Source: Ardenticatenales bacterium (GTDB taxonomy: Bacteria > Chloroflexota > Anaerolineae > Ardenticatenales > Ardenticatenaceae). From it: DNA of 64,000 bases. Every line of letters starts with the position of its first letter. Positions within the stretch are counted from its first letter, which is position 1. Shown here piece after piece: positions 55,366 to 63,766 of the stretch. The stretch is from assembly GCA_020634795.1 (NCBI GenBank), contig JACKAZ010000007.1:186001-250000 (forward strand), given 5' to 3'. The translations under genes and the position numbers were made by a program. The notes under the pieces were generated by a model. The model searched no databases. It saw only the letters and a list, made by a program, of their open reading frames with translations, and was not told where the DNA came from.

Positions 55366-55725
55366 CGCTCCTGCTACGTTCACTCCCCACGAATGGCGCT
55401 GCAATGCGCTGTAGCGAGCAAGGGTTGGCGTTGTGGCATGCCGGAAGCCACCTATAATGTACGAGACGGATTGATGGCGAATGGCGAATGGGGTGACGGA
55501 AGAAAGCGTCCCACGGCTCTACCATTGCGACTGATCTCATCGTTGGGATCTTCGTCGAGAATCGAGAATCGACACATACCGCCTCTTCAATGACAGTCAC
55601 CCTTGCACCTTGCACCTTGCACCATGCCCCAACCGGAGTGGCGACAACTTCGCTTAGCCTCCCACCCGCACCCCTGAGAACCCAAACACGCAACAGCGAT
55701 CCGACCCACCAAATTGAGACCCCCC
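55366..55725. other. Intergenic region between fdhA and fdhB
   Basis: No gene is recognised. It contains GCGAATGGCGAATGG and TTGCACCTTGCACC repeat units (55475-55625). The roughly 800-base distance from fdhA to fdhB is long for an operon; the repeats may have been inserted into it. Confidence 0.5.
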
Positions 55726-56544
55726 ATGCAAGAAGCAGAACTGACCGCCGCAACCCGCATTGAAGCGGGGCGCAGCTACGGCTTTTTCACCGACACGACG
55801 GTTTGCATCGGCTGCAAGGCGTGCGAGGTGGCTTGCAAGAACTGGAATGGCGTGGGGGTGGATGGGCTGGAGTGGAGCGGCAACTCCTACGACAACACGG
55901 GCGACTTGGGGGCGCAGACATGGCGGCACGTCGCCTTCGTGGAGCAGAACAAGGCGCTCTGGCACGGGCAGACGCAGCGCTGGCTGATGATGAGCGATGT
56001 CTGCAAACATTGCACACGTGCCGGCTGCTTCGATGCCTGCCCGACTGGGGCGATCATCCGCACCGAATTCGACACCATCGTGGTCCAATCCGATGTCTGC
56101 AACGGTTGTGGCTACTGTGTCATGGCCTGTCCGTATGGGGTGATCGAGCTGGATTTGGGCGGCAGCGGTCTGGCGCAGAAATGTACGCTCTGCTACGACC
56201 GGCTGCGTGGTGGCTTGGAACCCGCCTGCGCCAAGGCTTGCCCCACCGATTCGATCCAGTTCGGCCCGCTGGACGCGCTGGTCGAGCGAGCGGTGGATCG
56301 CACCGTGGCGCTGCGCCATCAGGGGATCGAAGACGCCTATCTCTGGGGCCTTGATGAGCATCAGGCGGGCGGGCTGAACGCCTTCTTCCTGCTGGTGGAC
56401 GAGCCGGAGGTCTACAATCTGCCGCGCAGCGGAACCGATCCCGCCGATTTCGTCGCCGAATCCGCATGGCGAACGACAGTGGCGGCGCTGCTGCTCGGCC
56501 TCTTTACGATCCTTAATTTCCTACGGGCGGGCCACGATGCCTAA
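55726..56544 (+). CDS. fdhB: Formate dehydrogenase iron-sulfur subunit
   Basis: 272 residues with four ferredoxin-type cysteine clusters: CIGCKACEVACKNWN, CKHCTRAGCFDACPTGA, CNGCGYCVMACPYG and CTLCYDRLRGG...CAKACPTD, enough for four [4Fe-4S] centres carrying electrons from the catalytic subunit to the membrane. A C-terminal hydrophobic helix (VAALLLGLFTILNFL) anchors it, as in FdnH. The ATG at 55726 is preferred to the TTG at 55714. It overlaps the membrane subunit gene by eight bases. Confidence 0.93.
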   Translation: MQEAELTAATRIEAGRSYGFFTDTTVCIGCKACEVACKNWNGVGVDGLEWSGNSYDNTGDLGAQTWRHVAFVEQNKALWHGQTQRWLMMSDVCKHCTRAGCFDACPTGAIIRTEFDTIVVQSDVCNGCGYCVMACPYGVIELDLGGSGLAQKCTLCYDRLRGGLEPACAKACPTDSIQFGPLDALVERAVDRTVALRHQGIEDAYLWGLDEHQAGGLNAFFLLVDEPEVYNLPRSGTDPADFVAESAWRTTVAALLLGLFTILNFLRAGHDA

Positions 56545-57502
56545 CGATCACCAGCCCCCCACGCTGGGCGACTATCCGACCTATTACGACAAACCGGCCC
56601 TCAAATCGGGCCATTGGCGTTGGCTGATCATCGGCTACTTCTGGGCGGGGGGCATGGCGGGGGGCAGCTACCTGCTGGCGATGATCGCCCACCTCTTTGG
56701 CGACGAGGCGGACCGTCCCATCGCCCGCTGGGGGCGCTACATCGCGGTGGTGATGGGCGCGGTGGTCAGCCCGGTTTTGCTGATCTGGGATTTGGGCAAG
56801 CCGAGCCGCTTTTACAACATGTTGCGTATCTTCAAACCCCGTTCGCCGATGAGCGTAGGGACGTGGGGGCTGCTGACCTTCAGCTTTTTCAGCGGGATGA
56901 GCGCCTTTCTGCAAGCGGCGCGGGACGGGCTGCTGCGCCCCTTCGGCCCGCTGGCTCGGCTGGGCAAAACATTACCCTTCATTCCCTTCGAATCAATCGG
57001 GGCCTTCTTCGGCCTCTTCATGAGCGGCTACACCGGCGTGCTGCTGAGCAACGCCACGGTGCCGCTCTGGGCCAAAAGTTACAAGACGAAGGGGGCGACC
57101 TTTTTGAGCAGTGCCCTGGCCACGGCCAGCGCCGCCATCACGTTGTTGATGGCGCTGACCGACAACGAAACGCCACGGGCCATCCGCCGCTTGCACCACG
57201 TTCAGCGCGGCGCGATGATCGTGGAAGGGGCGTTGATCGCCCACGAGGTGCACCACCTCGGTCCGTTGCGCGGCTATCTGCTGCGCGGAAAAGTGGCGCC
57301 TCACTTCTACAGCGCTCTGCTTTGCGGCCTTGTGCTACCTCTGCTGATGCGCTCGCCCCGATCGCGGGCGGGCCGTATTCTGAAGGCACTGCTGACGCTG
57401 GTTGGTGGCTTCCTCTACCGCACATCGGCGGTGATGGGCGGCCACGCCAGCGCCGAGGATCCGCAAGCGATCTTTTATCACAGCGACCCGCGCCGCGATT
57501 AG
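56537..57502 (+). CDS. nrfD: NrfD/PsrC-type membrane subunit of the formate dehydrogenase
   Basis: A 321-residue polytopic protein of the NrfD family (about eight helices: WLIIGYFWAGGMAGGSYLLA, YIAVVMGAVVSPVLLIWDLG, LLTFSFFSGMSAFL and others) that exchanges electrons with the quinone pool without haem. The conserved Gly-rich first helix and DLGKPSRFYNML are present. Its N-terminus overlaps fdhB. It replaces the cytochrome b subunit of E. coli FdnI, so the complex is a FdhAB-NrfD type. The stop overlaps that of the opposite-strand gene by four bases. Confidence 0.9.
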   Translation: MPNDHQPPTLGDYPTYYDKPALKSGHWRWLIIGYFWAGGMAGGSYLLAMIAHLFGDEADRPIARWGRYIAVVMGAVVSPVLLIWDLGKPSRFYNMLRIFKPRSPMSVGTWGLLTFSFFSGMSAFLQAARDGLLRPFGPLARLGKTLPFIPFESIGAFFGLFMSGYTGVLLSNATVPLWAKSYKTKGATFLSSALATASAAITLLMALTDNETPRAIRRLHHVQRGAMIVEGALIAHEVHHLGPLRGYLLRGKVAPHFYSALLCGLVLPLLMRSPRSRAGRILKALLTLVGGFLYRTSAVMGGHASAEDPQAIFYHSDPRRD

Positions 57503-59601
57503 CCGCGCCGTCCGCTACGCCACTCCTCGGTCGTTTCATCGTCGGGGGCCGGGGGCCGTGGGCGGCGCTCGGGCGCTGCTGCGCCGTTGGGGCGGGCAAT
57601 GGCGGTCACGCGGGGGGACGCGGATTGCACCGTGGTGGCTTCATCGGGGCGGGCGCGGGGGGACGCGGATTGCACCGTGGTGGCTTCGTTGGGGTTCACC
57701 GTTGACGTGCTGCGCCGTGGCGATTCGGCGGACGGCGTGGGTGTCGCCTCGCGGCGCGTAGTTTGGCCCGTGCCATCAGGGCCGCGCAACGTGTCATCGT
57801 AAATCTTCAACCACTCCACCAATTCCCCGCTGACCTGCTCCGCCTCGAACTTGGCCTTTTGAATCTGCCGATTCGAGATATAGCGGTTGATGTCACTCTG
57901 CACCCGTTGCGGGTCCCGCACCCAGCGGAAGAGTAACTCGCCCTCCTTCCCTGCAGTCTGAACGTTCACATGGCCGATCCGCAAAAGCACCATGTAGAAG
58001 CCTTCCTGCTTGTAGGTCACGTTCTGGATCATGTCCAACGAAGCGGAGCGGATCTTCTTGCTCAGACCGAAGGGCCTTTCGTTATGGTCGATGATCGAAT
58101 CCTCGGTGAGGATATACTGTTCGTTGCGCCAATCCTCATAAACCCACATCATATAACCGATGATAGCGCCGAAGTACAGCAACAGTAGTCCCCAGCCCAA
58201 AGCCGACCATTCAACCAGCGGCGGGATGCGGACGATAGCCAGCGTTCGTTCCGCAACGTAGTGTTCTTGGTTAATCAGAACGACCATCACGATAGAAGCG
58301 ACCAACCAAAGCGACGGAAGAATGATGTTTCGCGTGAGTCGCCAGCGCGATTTGCGCCAAACGATTTTACTTCCTTCCATCCGACGCGACTGCGGATAGA
58401 AATATCGGAAAATGACCCCCAACAGCCCCAATCGGTCGATCGCCTCGTCGTTGGTGCGGGGCCGCTCCGGCACAACCGGTTCCTCTGCGGTGTTGGCGGT
58501 GGGATCGGGCGCGTGGCCCAGCGCGGCCAGCAGCTTCTGCTTACGTTCGGCGCGGCTTTTCTGAACCACCCGCGAATTTTCGCGGTTCAGCTCGAAGAGG
58601 ATGCGTTCGCGCGCGATGTTGGCTTCGGGCAGGTAGGGGAAGGGAGGGAGCAGCGTGCTGCTCGACTGCGCCGCGCTGTCCACTACCAGGGTGCCATAGC
58701 CAAAATACTCACTGATGGGGTTTAGCTCGGTCAGGTTGACATTCTGCACTTTGTTAAGCGGGATTTCGTACCGTTCGTTTCGGAAGAAAAGGAGGACATC
58801 GATGTAGATGATCCGCTCGTTCGTCACGATCAGATAGTCGTTGCGCCAGTCGATGACCTTCCACAGTACGATGGCGACCCAAAACAAGAAAATGATGAGT
58901 AGCATGCTCAGTACAAAAGCGGAGGAGAGAAGGTTCGCGCGATTCGTCAGTACGTCAATGAAGGACTGCGTATCAGAGAGTCGGGCGATAAATGCGGAAG
59001 AGGCCACGCAGCCGAAGAGCACCAAGACCGGAAGGATCGTGACAAAGAGGCTTTGCGTCAGCGAGGCCAACAACGCCATCCAGTGACGGCGGGTATAAAC
59101 AATAATCGCTTCGTCATCCCCCTGACCCTCGAAGTTGCGGATACTCCGCTCTTCGATTTTCAACCCCAGCGTGTCGAGTCGGTCGGCCAGCCACGGATAG
59201 AAGTCGATCAGTTCAATGAAGTAGCCCGCGTCGAAGCGCAACACGCTGCTCTCTTCCACCGCCCGCACGTGGACCGGGCGCCGTTCGTCGTAGCGCACCC
59301 CGATATCCCCGAAGAATTCCCCCGGGAAGAGAAGGTTCAGCCGATGATCTTTGTCGTCCACAAAGCCGTCCGGCGTCAGCTCATCTTTCTTGCCGATGAT
59401 CTCGAACTCGCCCTCAGCAATCACGTAGAAGGCGTCCGGCGCATCCCCCACGTTGAAGACCGGCTCTCCCTCCGGCACCGCCTCTAATCTGACGCTGGGA
59501 TGCGCAACGATCTCCTTCAACTCCGCCCAACTGAGGGCATCGAAGAGGGGCGCCTGGGCAAGGGCACGCACAAGAGGGTTGTCGTGTTCTATCTCGGCCA
59601 T
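57499..59601 (-). CDS. Membrane protein with cyclic-nucleotide-binding and bacterial PH domains
   Basis: 700 residues. The N-terminal cNMP-binding fold (about 15-150) has FYVIAEGEFEIIG and FPGEFFGDIGVRYDERRPV, close to the phosphate-binding cassette GE...R(T/S)A but altered to RRPVHVRA. Two membrane helix pairs follow (about 185-250 and 425-490), each followed by a bPH2/YdbS-like domain (DYLIVTNERIIYIDVLLFF; EQYILTEDSIIDHNERPFG). The last 90 residues are disordered and Pro/Arg-rich, with the direct repeat EATTVQSASPR. No catalytic motif. A membrane sensor or stress scaffold is plausible. An extended -10 promoter TGTTATAAT is at 59654-59646. Confidence 0.85.
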   Translation of the reverse strand: MAEIEHDNPLVRALAQAPLFDALSWAELKEIVAHPSVRLEAVPEGEPVFNVGDAPDAFYVIAEGEFEIIGKKDELTPDGFVDDKDHRLNLLFPGEFFGDIGVRYDERRPVHVRAVEESSVLRFDAGYFIELIDFYPWLADRLDTLGLKIEERSIRNFEGQGDDEAIIVYTRRHWMALLASLTQSLFVTILPVLVLFGCVASSAFIARLSDTQSFIDVLTNRANLLSSAFVLSMLLIIFLFWVAIVLWKVIDWRNDYLIVTNERIIYIDVLLFFRNERYEIPLNKVQNVNLTELNPISEYFGYGTLVVDSAAQSSSTLLPPFPYLPEANIARERILFELNRENSRVVQKSRAERKQKLLAALGHAPDPTANTAEEPVVPERPRTNDEAIDRLGLLGVIFRYFYPQSRRMEGSKIVWRKSRWRLTRNIILPSLWLVASIVMVVLINQEHYVAERTLAIVRIPPLVEWSALGWGLLLLYFGAIIGYMMWVYEDWRNEQYILTEDSIIDHNERPFGLSKKIRSASLDMIQNVTYKQEGFYMVLLRIGHVNVQTAGKEGELLFRWVRDPQRVQSDINRYISNRQIQKAKFEAEQVSGELVEWLKIYDDTLRGPDGTGQTTRREATPTPSAESPRRSTSTVNPNEATTVQSASPRARPDEATTVQSASPRVTAIARPNGAAAPERRPRPPAPDDETTEEWRSGRRG

Positions 59602-59645
59602 GTCGCTGCTGCTTTCCGCGGATGCAAGTCGACGAGTCTGAGTCG

Positions 59646-59654
59646 ATTATAACA
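59646..59654 (-). promoter_or_regulatory. Extended -10 promoter of the cNMP/bPH gene
   Basis: TGTTATAAT on the minus strand, 45 bases before the ATG. No -35 box is seen: the upstream DNA is the CTCACAAAA array, which lacks G on this strand. Confidence 0.5.
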
Positions 59655-59659
59655 TTTTT

Positions 59660-59725
59660 TGTGAGTTTTGTGAGTTTTGTGAGTTTTGTGAGTTTTATGA
59701 GTTTTATGAGTTTTATGAGTTAAGG
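59660..59725 (-). repeat. CTCACAAAA nonamer array upstream of the cNMP/bPH gene
   Basis: About seven nonamers of the CTCACAAAA/CTCATAAAA type, oriented with the downstream gene and touching its promoter. Confidence 0.8.
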
Positions 59726-59835
59726 CGTGGTGGCGTATGGGAGTTACGGGCGGTGGTGCATGGTGCATGGTGCATGGTGCATGGGTTTAACGCGCCCGTT
59801 CTCCGTTGCCGTTCCGTTCTGCGCTCTGCGCTCTG

Positions 59836-60165
59836 CGTTCTGCGTTCACCAACAGCGCCAGAGCAAGCAGCAACCGCAACCACCGCCCGCCTCAAAGCCG
59901 ATCCTATCTCATCTGCGTTCTGCGTTCACCCGCGCCGCCAGAGCGTGCAGCAACCAAGCCAATCACCCTTCCCAGAGCCTAACCCATCTCCTCTTTGTTC
60001 TGCGTTCACCAACAGCGCAATAGCAAGCAGCAACCGCAACCACCGCCCGCCTCAAAGCCTAACCCCTCTCATCTGCGTTCTGCGTTCACCAGCGCCGCCA
60101 GAGCAAGCAGCAACCAAGCCAATCACCCTTCCCAGAGCCTAACCCCTCTCATCTGCGTTCTGCGT
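59836..60165 (+). repeat. Alternating A-B-A-B tandem repeat
   Basis: Four units of about 80 bases. Each begins CTGCGTTCTGCGTTCACC followed by AGCGC...AGAGCAAGCAGCAACC. Units 1 and 3 end CGCAACCACCGCCCGCCTCA, units 2 and 4 end AAGCCAATCACCCTTCCCAG. A short GGTGCATGG array precedes the block (59755-59781). Two different inserts are therefore amplified in alternation within an AACGCAG (minus-strand) framework. Confidence 0.75.
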
Positions 60166-60209
60166 TCTGCGTTGCCGTTTACGTGCTATCCGGCTATCCT
60201 AGCCCGACC

Positions 60210-61907
60210 ATGAAATTCCTGCCGAGCCAACTCTACCATTTTATACAGCACCGACCGAGCCGCACCAGCATTCTGACACTGGTGCGCTACCTGTTGTTCG
60301 TGATCGGTCTGATCATCGCCTACAGCATCATCTTTCACTACATCATGGCCTACGAAGGGCAGACGGAGCACAGTTGGATGACGGGCTTCTACTGGACGCT
60401 TACCGTCATGTCGACGTTGGGCTTCGGTGACATCACCTTTCAGTCCGATCTGGGCCGCTTCTTCTCCTCGGTGGTGTTGGTGAGCGGCATCTTCTTCCTG
60501 CTGATCCTGCTCCCCTTTACCTTCATCGAATTCTTCTACGCCCCGTGGATGCGGATTCAAGCCGAGAATCGCGCCCCCACCCGTCTGCCGGAATCGACGC
60601 AGGGCCATGTGATTCTGACCACCCTGGAACCCGTTTCCGAACTGCTGATCAAGCGGCTCCAGCAGTTCCAGTACGAATATGTCCTGCTGGTGGAAGATGC
60701 ACAGGAAGCGCTCCGCTTACACGATCTCGGCTACCGCGTGATGCGCGGCCCGCTGGACAGCCCCGACAGCTATCGGCGGGCACGTACCGAGCAGGCGCGG
60801 CTGGTGGCCACCACCACCAACGATATGCGCAACACGAACGTGGCCTACACCGTGCGCGAAATCTCCGATACAGTGCCGGTTCTGGCGCTGGCCAGCTCAC
60901 CTGCCTCGGTCGATATCTTGCATCTGGCGGGCAGCAACCATGTCCTGCAATTGGCCCAGATGTTGGGCGAGGCGTTGGCCCGTCGGATCGATGGGGGTGA
61001 CACGGCCGCGCATGTGATCGGACAGTTCAAATCGCTCGTCATCGCGGAAGCCGCCGTGGCTCAGACCGCGTTGGAAGGTCTTACCGTGCAGGAAAGCCAG
61101 TTGAGTGACCGGATCGGGGTCACGGTGTTGGGGGTGTGGGAACGGGGCCGTTTCGAGATCGCACAGCCCGCCACCCGCCTTTCGGCCGGGACGATGGTGG
61201 TGATGGTCGGCCAGCAGAGGGCCATTGACCGGTATAATGAAACGTTCGCCAGCAAAACCGCCCGCGAAGCACCCGCGCTGGTGGTGGGTGGCGGTCGGGT
61301 GGGGCGGGCGGTGGGCCAAGCACTAGAGGCACGGGGCGTGCCCTACTGCATCGTCGAACGGAACAAGGCGCAAGTTCCCTTCGACAAGCGGGAGCGGTAT
61401 GTGATTGGCGATGCGGCCGAGATCGACGTGTTGGAAGCGGCGGGCATCATGCAGGCCGAAACGATCGTGATCAGCACCCACGATGATGATACCAACATCT
61501 ATCTGACGATCTATTGTCGCCGGCTGCGGCCCTCGGTGCGCATCATCAGCCGCGCGACCCAAGAGCGTAACATCGAAACGCTCCATCGGGCAGGGGCCGA
61601 CTATGTGATGTCCTACGCTTCGATGGGGGCCAACGCGATCCTGACCCTGCTGGACCGCAGCGACGTGCTGATGGTGGCCGAAGGGCTGGACATCTTCCGC
61701 GTCCCGATCCCCCCCGAACTGGCGGGCGTGACGTTGGTGCAGAGTCGGCTGCGCGAACGCACCGGCTGCATGGTGGTCGCCTGGCAAGCGGGCGACGATC
61801 TGACGCTGACCCCCCATGCGTCGATGACGATCCCCGTCAAGGGGGACTTGGTGGTGATCGGCACCGCCGCCGCCGAAGCCCGCTTCCTTGATCTGTTCGG
61901 TGGGTGA
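60210..61907 (+). CDS. Potassium channel with TrkA-N/TrkA-C domains
   Basis: 565 residues. Two transmembrane helices (YLLFVIGLIIAYSIIFHYIM; FSSVVLVSGIFFLLILLPFTF) flank a pore loop with filter sequence STLGFGDITF, a variant of TVGYGD. The cytoplasmic part has two RCK-type units: a weaker NAD-binding fold (VILTTLEPVSELLIKRL) and a classical one (ALVVGGGRVGRAVGQAL, ending VISTHDDDTNIYLT), with TrkA-C modules (VLGVWERGRFE; ELAGVTLVQSRLRERTG). The ATG at 60210 fits the family better than the upstream start. Gating by nucleotide or ions is expected. Confidence 0.9.
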   Translation: MKFLPSQLYHFIQHRPSRTSILTLVRYLLFVIGLIIAYSIIFHYIMAYEGQTEHSWMTGFYWTLTVMSTLGFGDITFQSDLGRFFSSVVLVSGIFFLLILLPFTFIEFFYAPWMRIQAENRAPTRLPESTQGHVILTTLEPVSELLIKRLQQFQYEYVLLVEDAQEALRLHDLGYRVMRGPLDSPDSYRRARTEQARLVATTTNDMRNTNVAYTVREISDTVPVLALASSPASVDILHLAGSNHVLQLAQMLGEALARRIDGGDTAAHVIGQFKSLVIAEAAVAQTALEGLTVQESQLSDRIGVTVLGVWERGRFEIAQPATRLSAGTMVVMVGQQRAIDRYNETFASKTAREAPALVVGGGRVGRAVGQALEARGVPYCIVERNKAQVPFDKRERYVIGDAAEIDVLEAAGIMQAETIVISTHDDDTNIYLTIYCRRLRPSVRIISRATQERNIETLHRAGADYVMSYASMGANAILTLLDRSDVLMVAEGLDIFRVPIPPELAGVTLVQSRLRERTGCMVVAWQAGDDLTLTPHASMTIPVKGDLVVIGTAAAEARFLDLFGG

Positions 61908-62408
61908 GGGTGGCGAGGGGATAGGGAGAGACGGGAATCAGCAAAAGTGCTTGCGTTCGTTGGAGCGAGTCAAGAATCGAGACGCGGGCACATCGCGGCT
62001 GCTACGTAATTGCAATGCCCCTCTCTATCGTTATCTCCTCTTTCCAACTTCGCCCCTTCTGGGTAACATAGGGCCATACATTGACCTATAGCGTTGGAGA
62101 CGCCCGTCAGGGTGCGTCCTTTTATGGTAGCGAAGGCCTCGACCCCGCACGGCGCGCAATTTTATCGCCCCTATCCCCCCACCCAAGCGTCGCAAACGCC
62201 TTCCCCTCCGCCACCCCAGGGCCGATTCCACGTGAGCCGATGGTTGGCCACGCACCGCGACTCGTGGCCACGCATCGCCCGCCGTGGGATGGGCCGCGCC
62301 ACGGGCGGGGCAGCGACAGCGGGGAGCGACGCGAGGTACCGCCGTCTGATGGCTAGGTCGAATCCGCAACTTGAGACGATGTCCATCCGATCTCATCGAA
62401 AATCTACC
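61908..62408. other. Intergenic region without recognised genes
   Basis: No gene or clear RNA is seen. The open frames on both strands are Arg/Pro-rich shadows of GC-rich DNA. An AAGGAG site for pntA lies at its end. Confidence 0.4.
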
Positions 62409-62419
62409 AAGGAGTCCCC

Positions 62420-63574
62420 ATGATTGTCGGCGTACCCAAAGAACGTTTTCCCGGTGAAACGCGGGTGGCGCTGGTCCCTGCGGCGCTTGCTAAGTTGAGG
62501 AAGTCTGGTCTCGACATTCTGATCGAAGCGGGTGCGGGTGCGGCCTCCGGCTACCCCGACGCCGCCTATGTTGCTGAGGGGGCCGAGATCGTCGGCGCGC
62601 GGGATGTGCTCTACGACCGCGCCGAGATCATCCTGCGGGTGCGAACGGGCGGTGCAGAGCCTACGCAAGCTGCCGACGAGTTGGCGTTGCTCCGCGCTGG
62701 TCAGCGACTGATCGGCATGATGGAGCCGTTGGGCGAAGCCCAGTTCGTGCAGGCCATCGCTGAACGCGGGGTGGAGGCGTTCGCGCTCGAACTCATCCCC
62801 CGCATCAGCCGCGCGCAAAGCATGGATGTTCTGTCGTCGATGGCGACCCTGGCGGGCTACAAGGCGGTGCTGCTGGCCGCCAACAACCTGCAAAAGATCT
62901 ACCCGCTGATGATGACCGCTGCGGGCACGCTGACGGCGGCGCGTGTGCTGGTGGTGGGTGTGGGCGTGGCGGGGCTGCAGGCGATCGCCACCTCGCGGCG
63001 GCTGGGGGCCATTGTCGAAGCCTACGACATTCGACCCGCTGTCAAGGAACAGGTGCAGAGTTTGGGCGCAAAGTTTGTGGAGCTCGAGCTTGAGGCGCAG
63101 CGTGCGGAAAGTGAAGGCGGTTACGCGCAGGCGCAAGGCGAAGCCTTCTACCAGCGCCAACGCCAGCTCATGGCCGAGGTCGTGGCCCGAAACGATGTGG
63201 TGATGACCACCGCCTCCGTCCCAGGGAAAGCGCCGCCCACGCTGATCACCGCCGAGATGGTGCATGGCATGGCCCCCGGTTCGATCATCGTGGACTTGGC
63301 AGCGGAACGCGGCGGCAACTGTGCGCTGACCCAGCCCGGCCAAACCGTCGAGGTCAACGGCGTGAAAATCATGGGGCCTGTCAATCTGCCCGCCACCGTC
63401 CCCTTCCACGCCAGCCAGATGTATAGCCGCAACATCGCCACCTTCTTGCTCCATCTGCTCAAAGATGAACGCGACGCTGACGGTCCCACCACCGACGAAA
63501 TCGTCCTCGAAACCCGTGTCACCCAGGGCGGCCAAGTCGTCCACCCGCGACTGTCGGTTGAGATGGCGGATTGA
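62420..63574 (+). CDS. pntA: NAD(P) transhydrogenase alpha subunit, part 1
   Basis: A 384-residue NAD(H)-binding domain I of the proton-translocating transhydrogenase. It has the N-terminal GVPKERFPGETRVALVP, the RISRAQSMDVLSSMATLAGY segment, the nucleotide fold VLVVGVGVAGLQAIATSRRL and TTASVPGKAPPTLIT. The subunit ends after domain I, as in the three-gene (alpha1/alpha2/beta) form; the membrane part is the next gene. AAGGAG eight bases upstream. It transfers hydride from NADH to NADP+ driven by the proton gradient. Confidence 0.95.
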   Translation: MIVGVPKERFPGETRVALVPAALAKLRKSGLDILIEAGAGAASGYPDAAYVAEGAEIVGARDVLYDRAEIILRVRTGGAEPTQAADELALLRAGQRLIGMMEPLGEAQFVQAIAERGVEAFALELIPRISRAQSMDVLSSMATLAGYKAVLLAANNLQKIYPLMMTAAGTLTAARVLVVGVGVAGLQAIATSRRLGAIVEAYDIRPAVKEQVQSLGAKFVELELEAQRAESEGGYAQAQGEAFYQRQRQLMAEVVARNDVVMTTASVPGKAPPTLITAEMVHGMAPGSIIVDLAAERGGNCALTQPGQTVEVNGVKIMGPVNLPATVPFHASQMYSRNIATFLLHLLKDERDADGPTTDEIVLETRVTQGGQVVHPRLSVEMAD

Positions 63575-63704
63575 ACATGGTGTGGGGCGCGCCTTGTGAA
63601 TGGAGAATGGAAAATGGGGTGATGTAGGGGCGTGTCTCACTGTTCTGCCATCGCACCATAGGGATACCCCCCTTACTCCACGCCCCCTAACTCCAGCACC
63701 CCAG

Positions 63705-63755
63705 CACTCCAAACTCACAAAACTCATAAAACTCACAAAACTCACAAAACTCCTT
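63705..63755 (+). repeat. CTCACAAAA nonamer array upstream of pntA2
   Basis: Five nonamers (CTCACAAAA/CTCATAAAA) in coding orientation between pntA1 and pntA2, ending at CTTCGGAGAAG, which contains the ribosome binding site. Confidence 0.8.
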
Positions 63756-63766
63756 CGGAGAAGCCC

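Noticed and set aside
54554..55404. Minus- and plus-strand frames after fdhA
   Set aside because: Same GC-rich repeat family; residues repeat with the DNA period and show no conserved fold.
59836..60165. CRISPR-like repeat/spacer organisation
   Set aside because: The 'spacers' are only two alternating sequences, so this is a compound tandem repeat and not acquired spacers.
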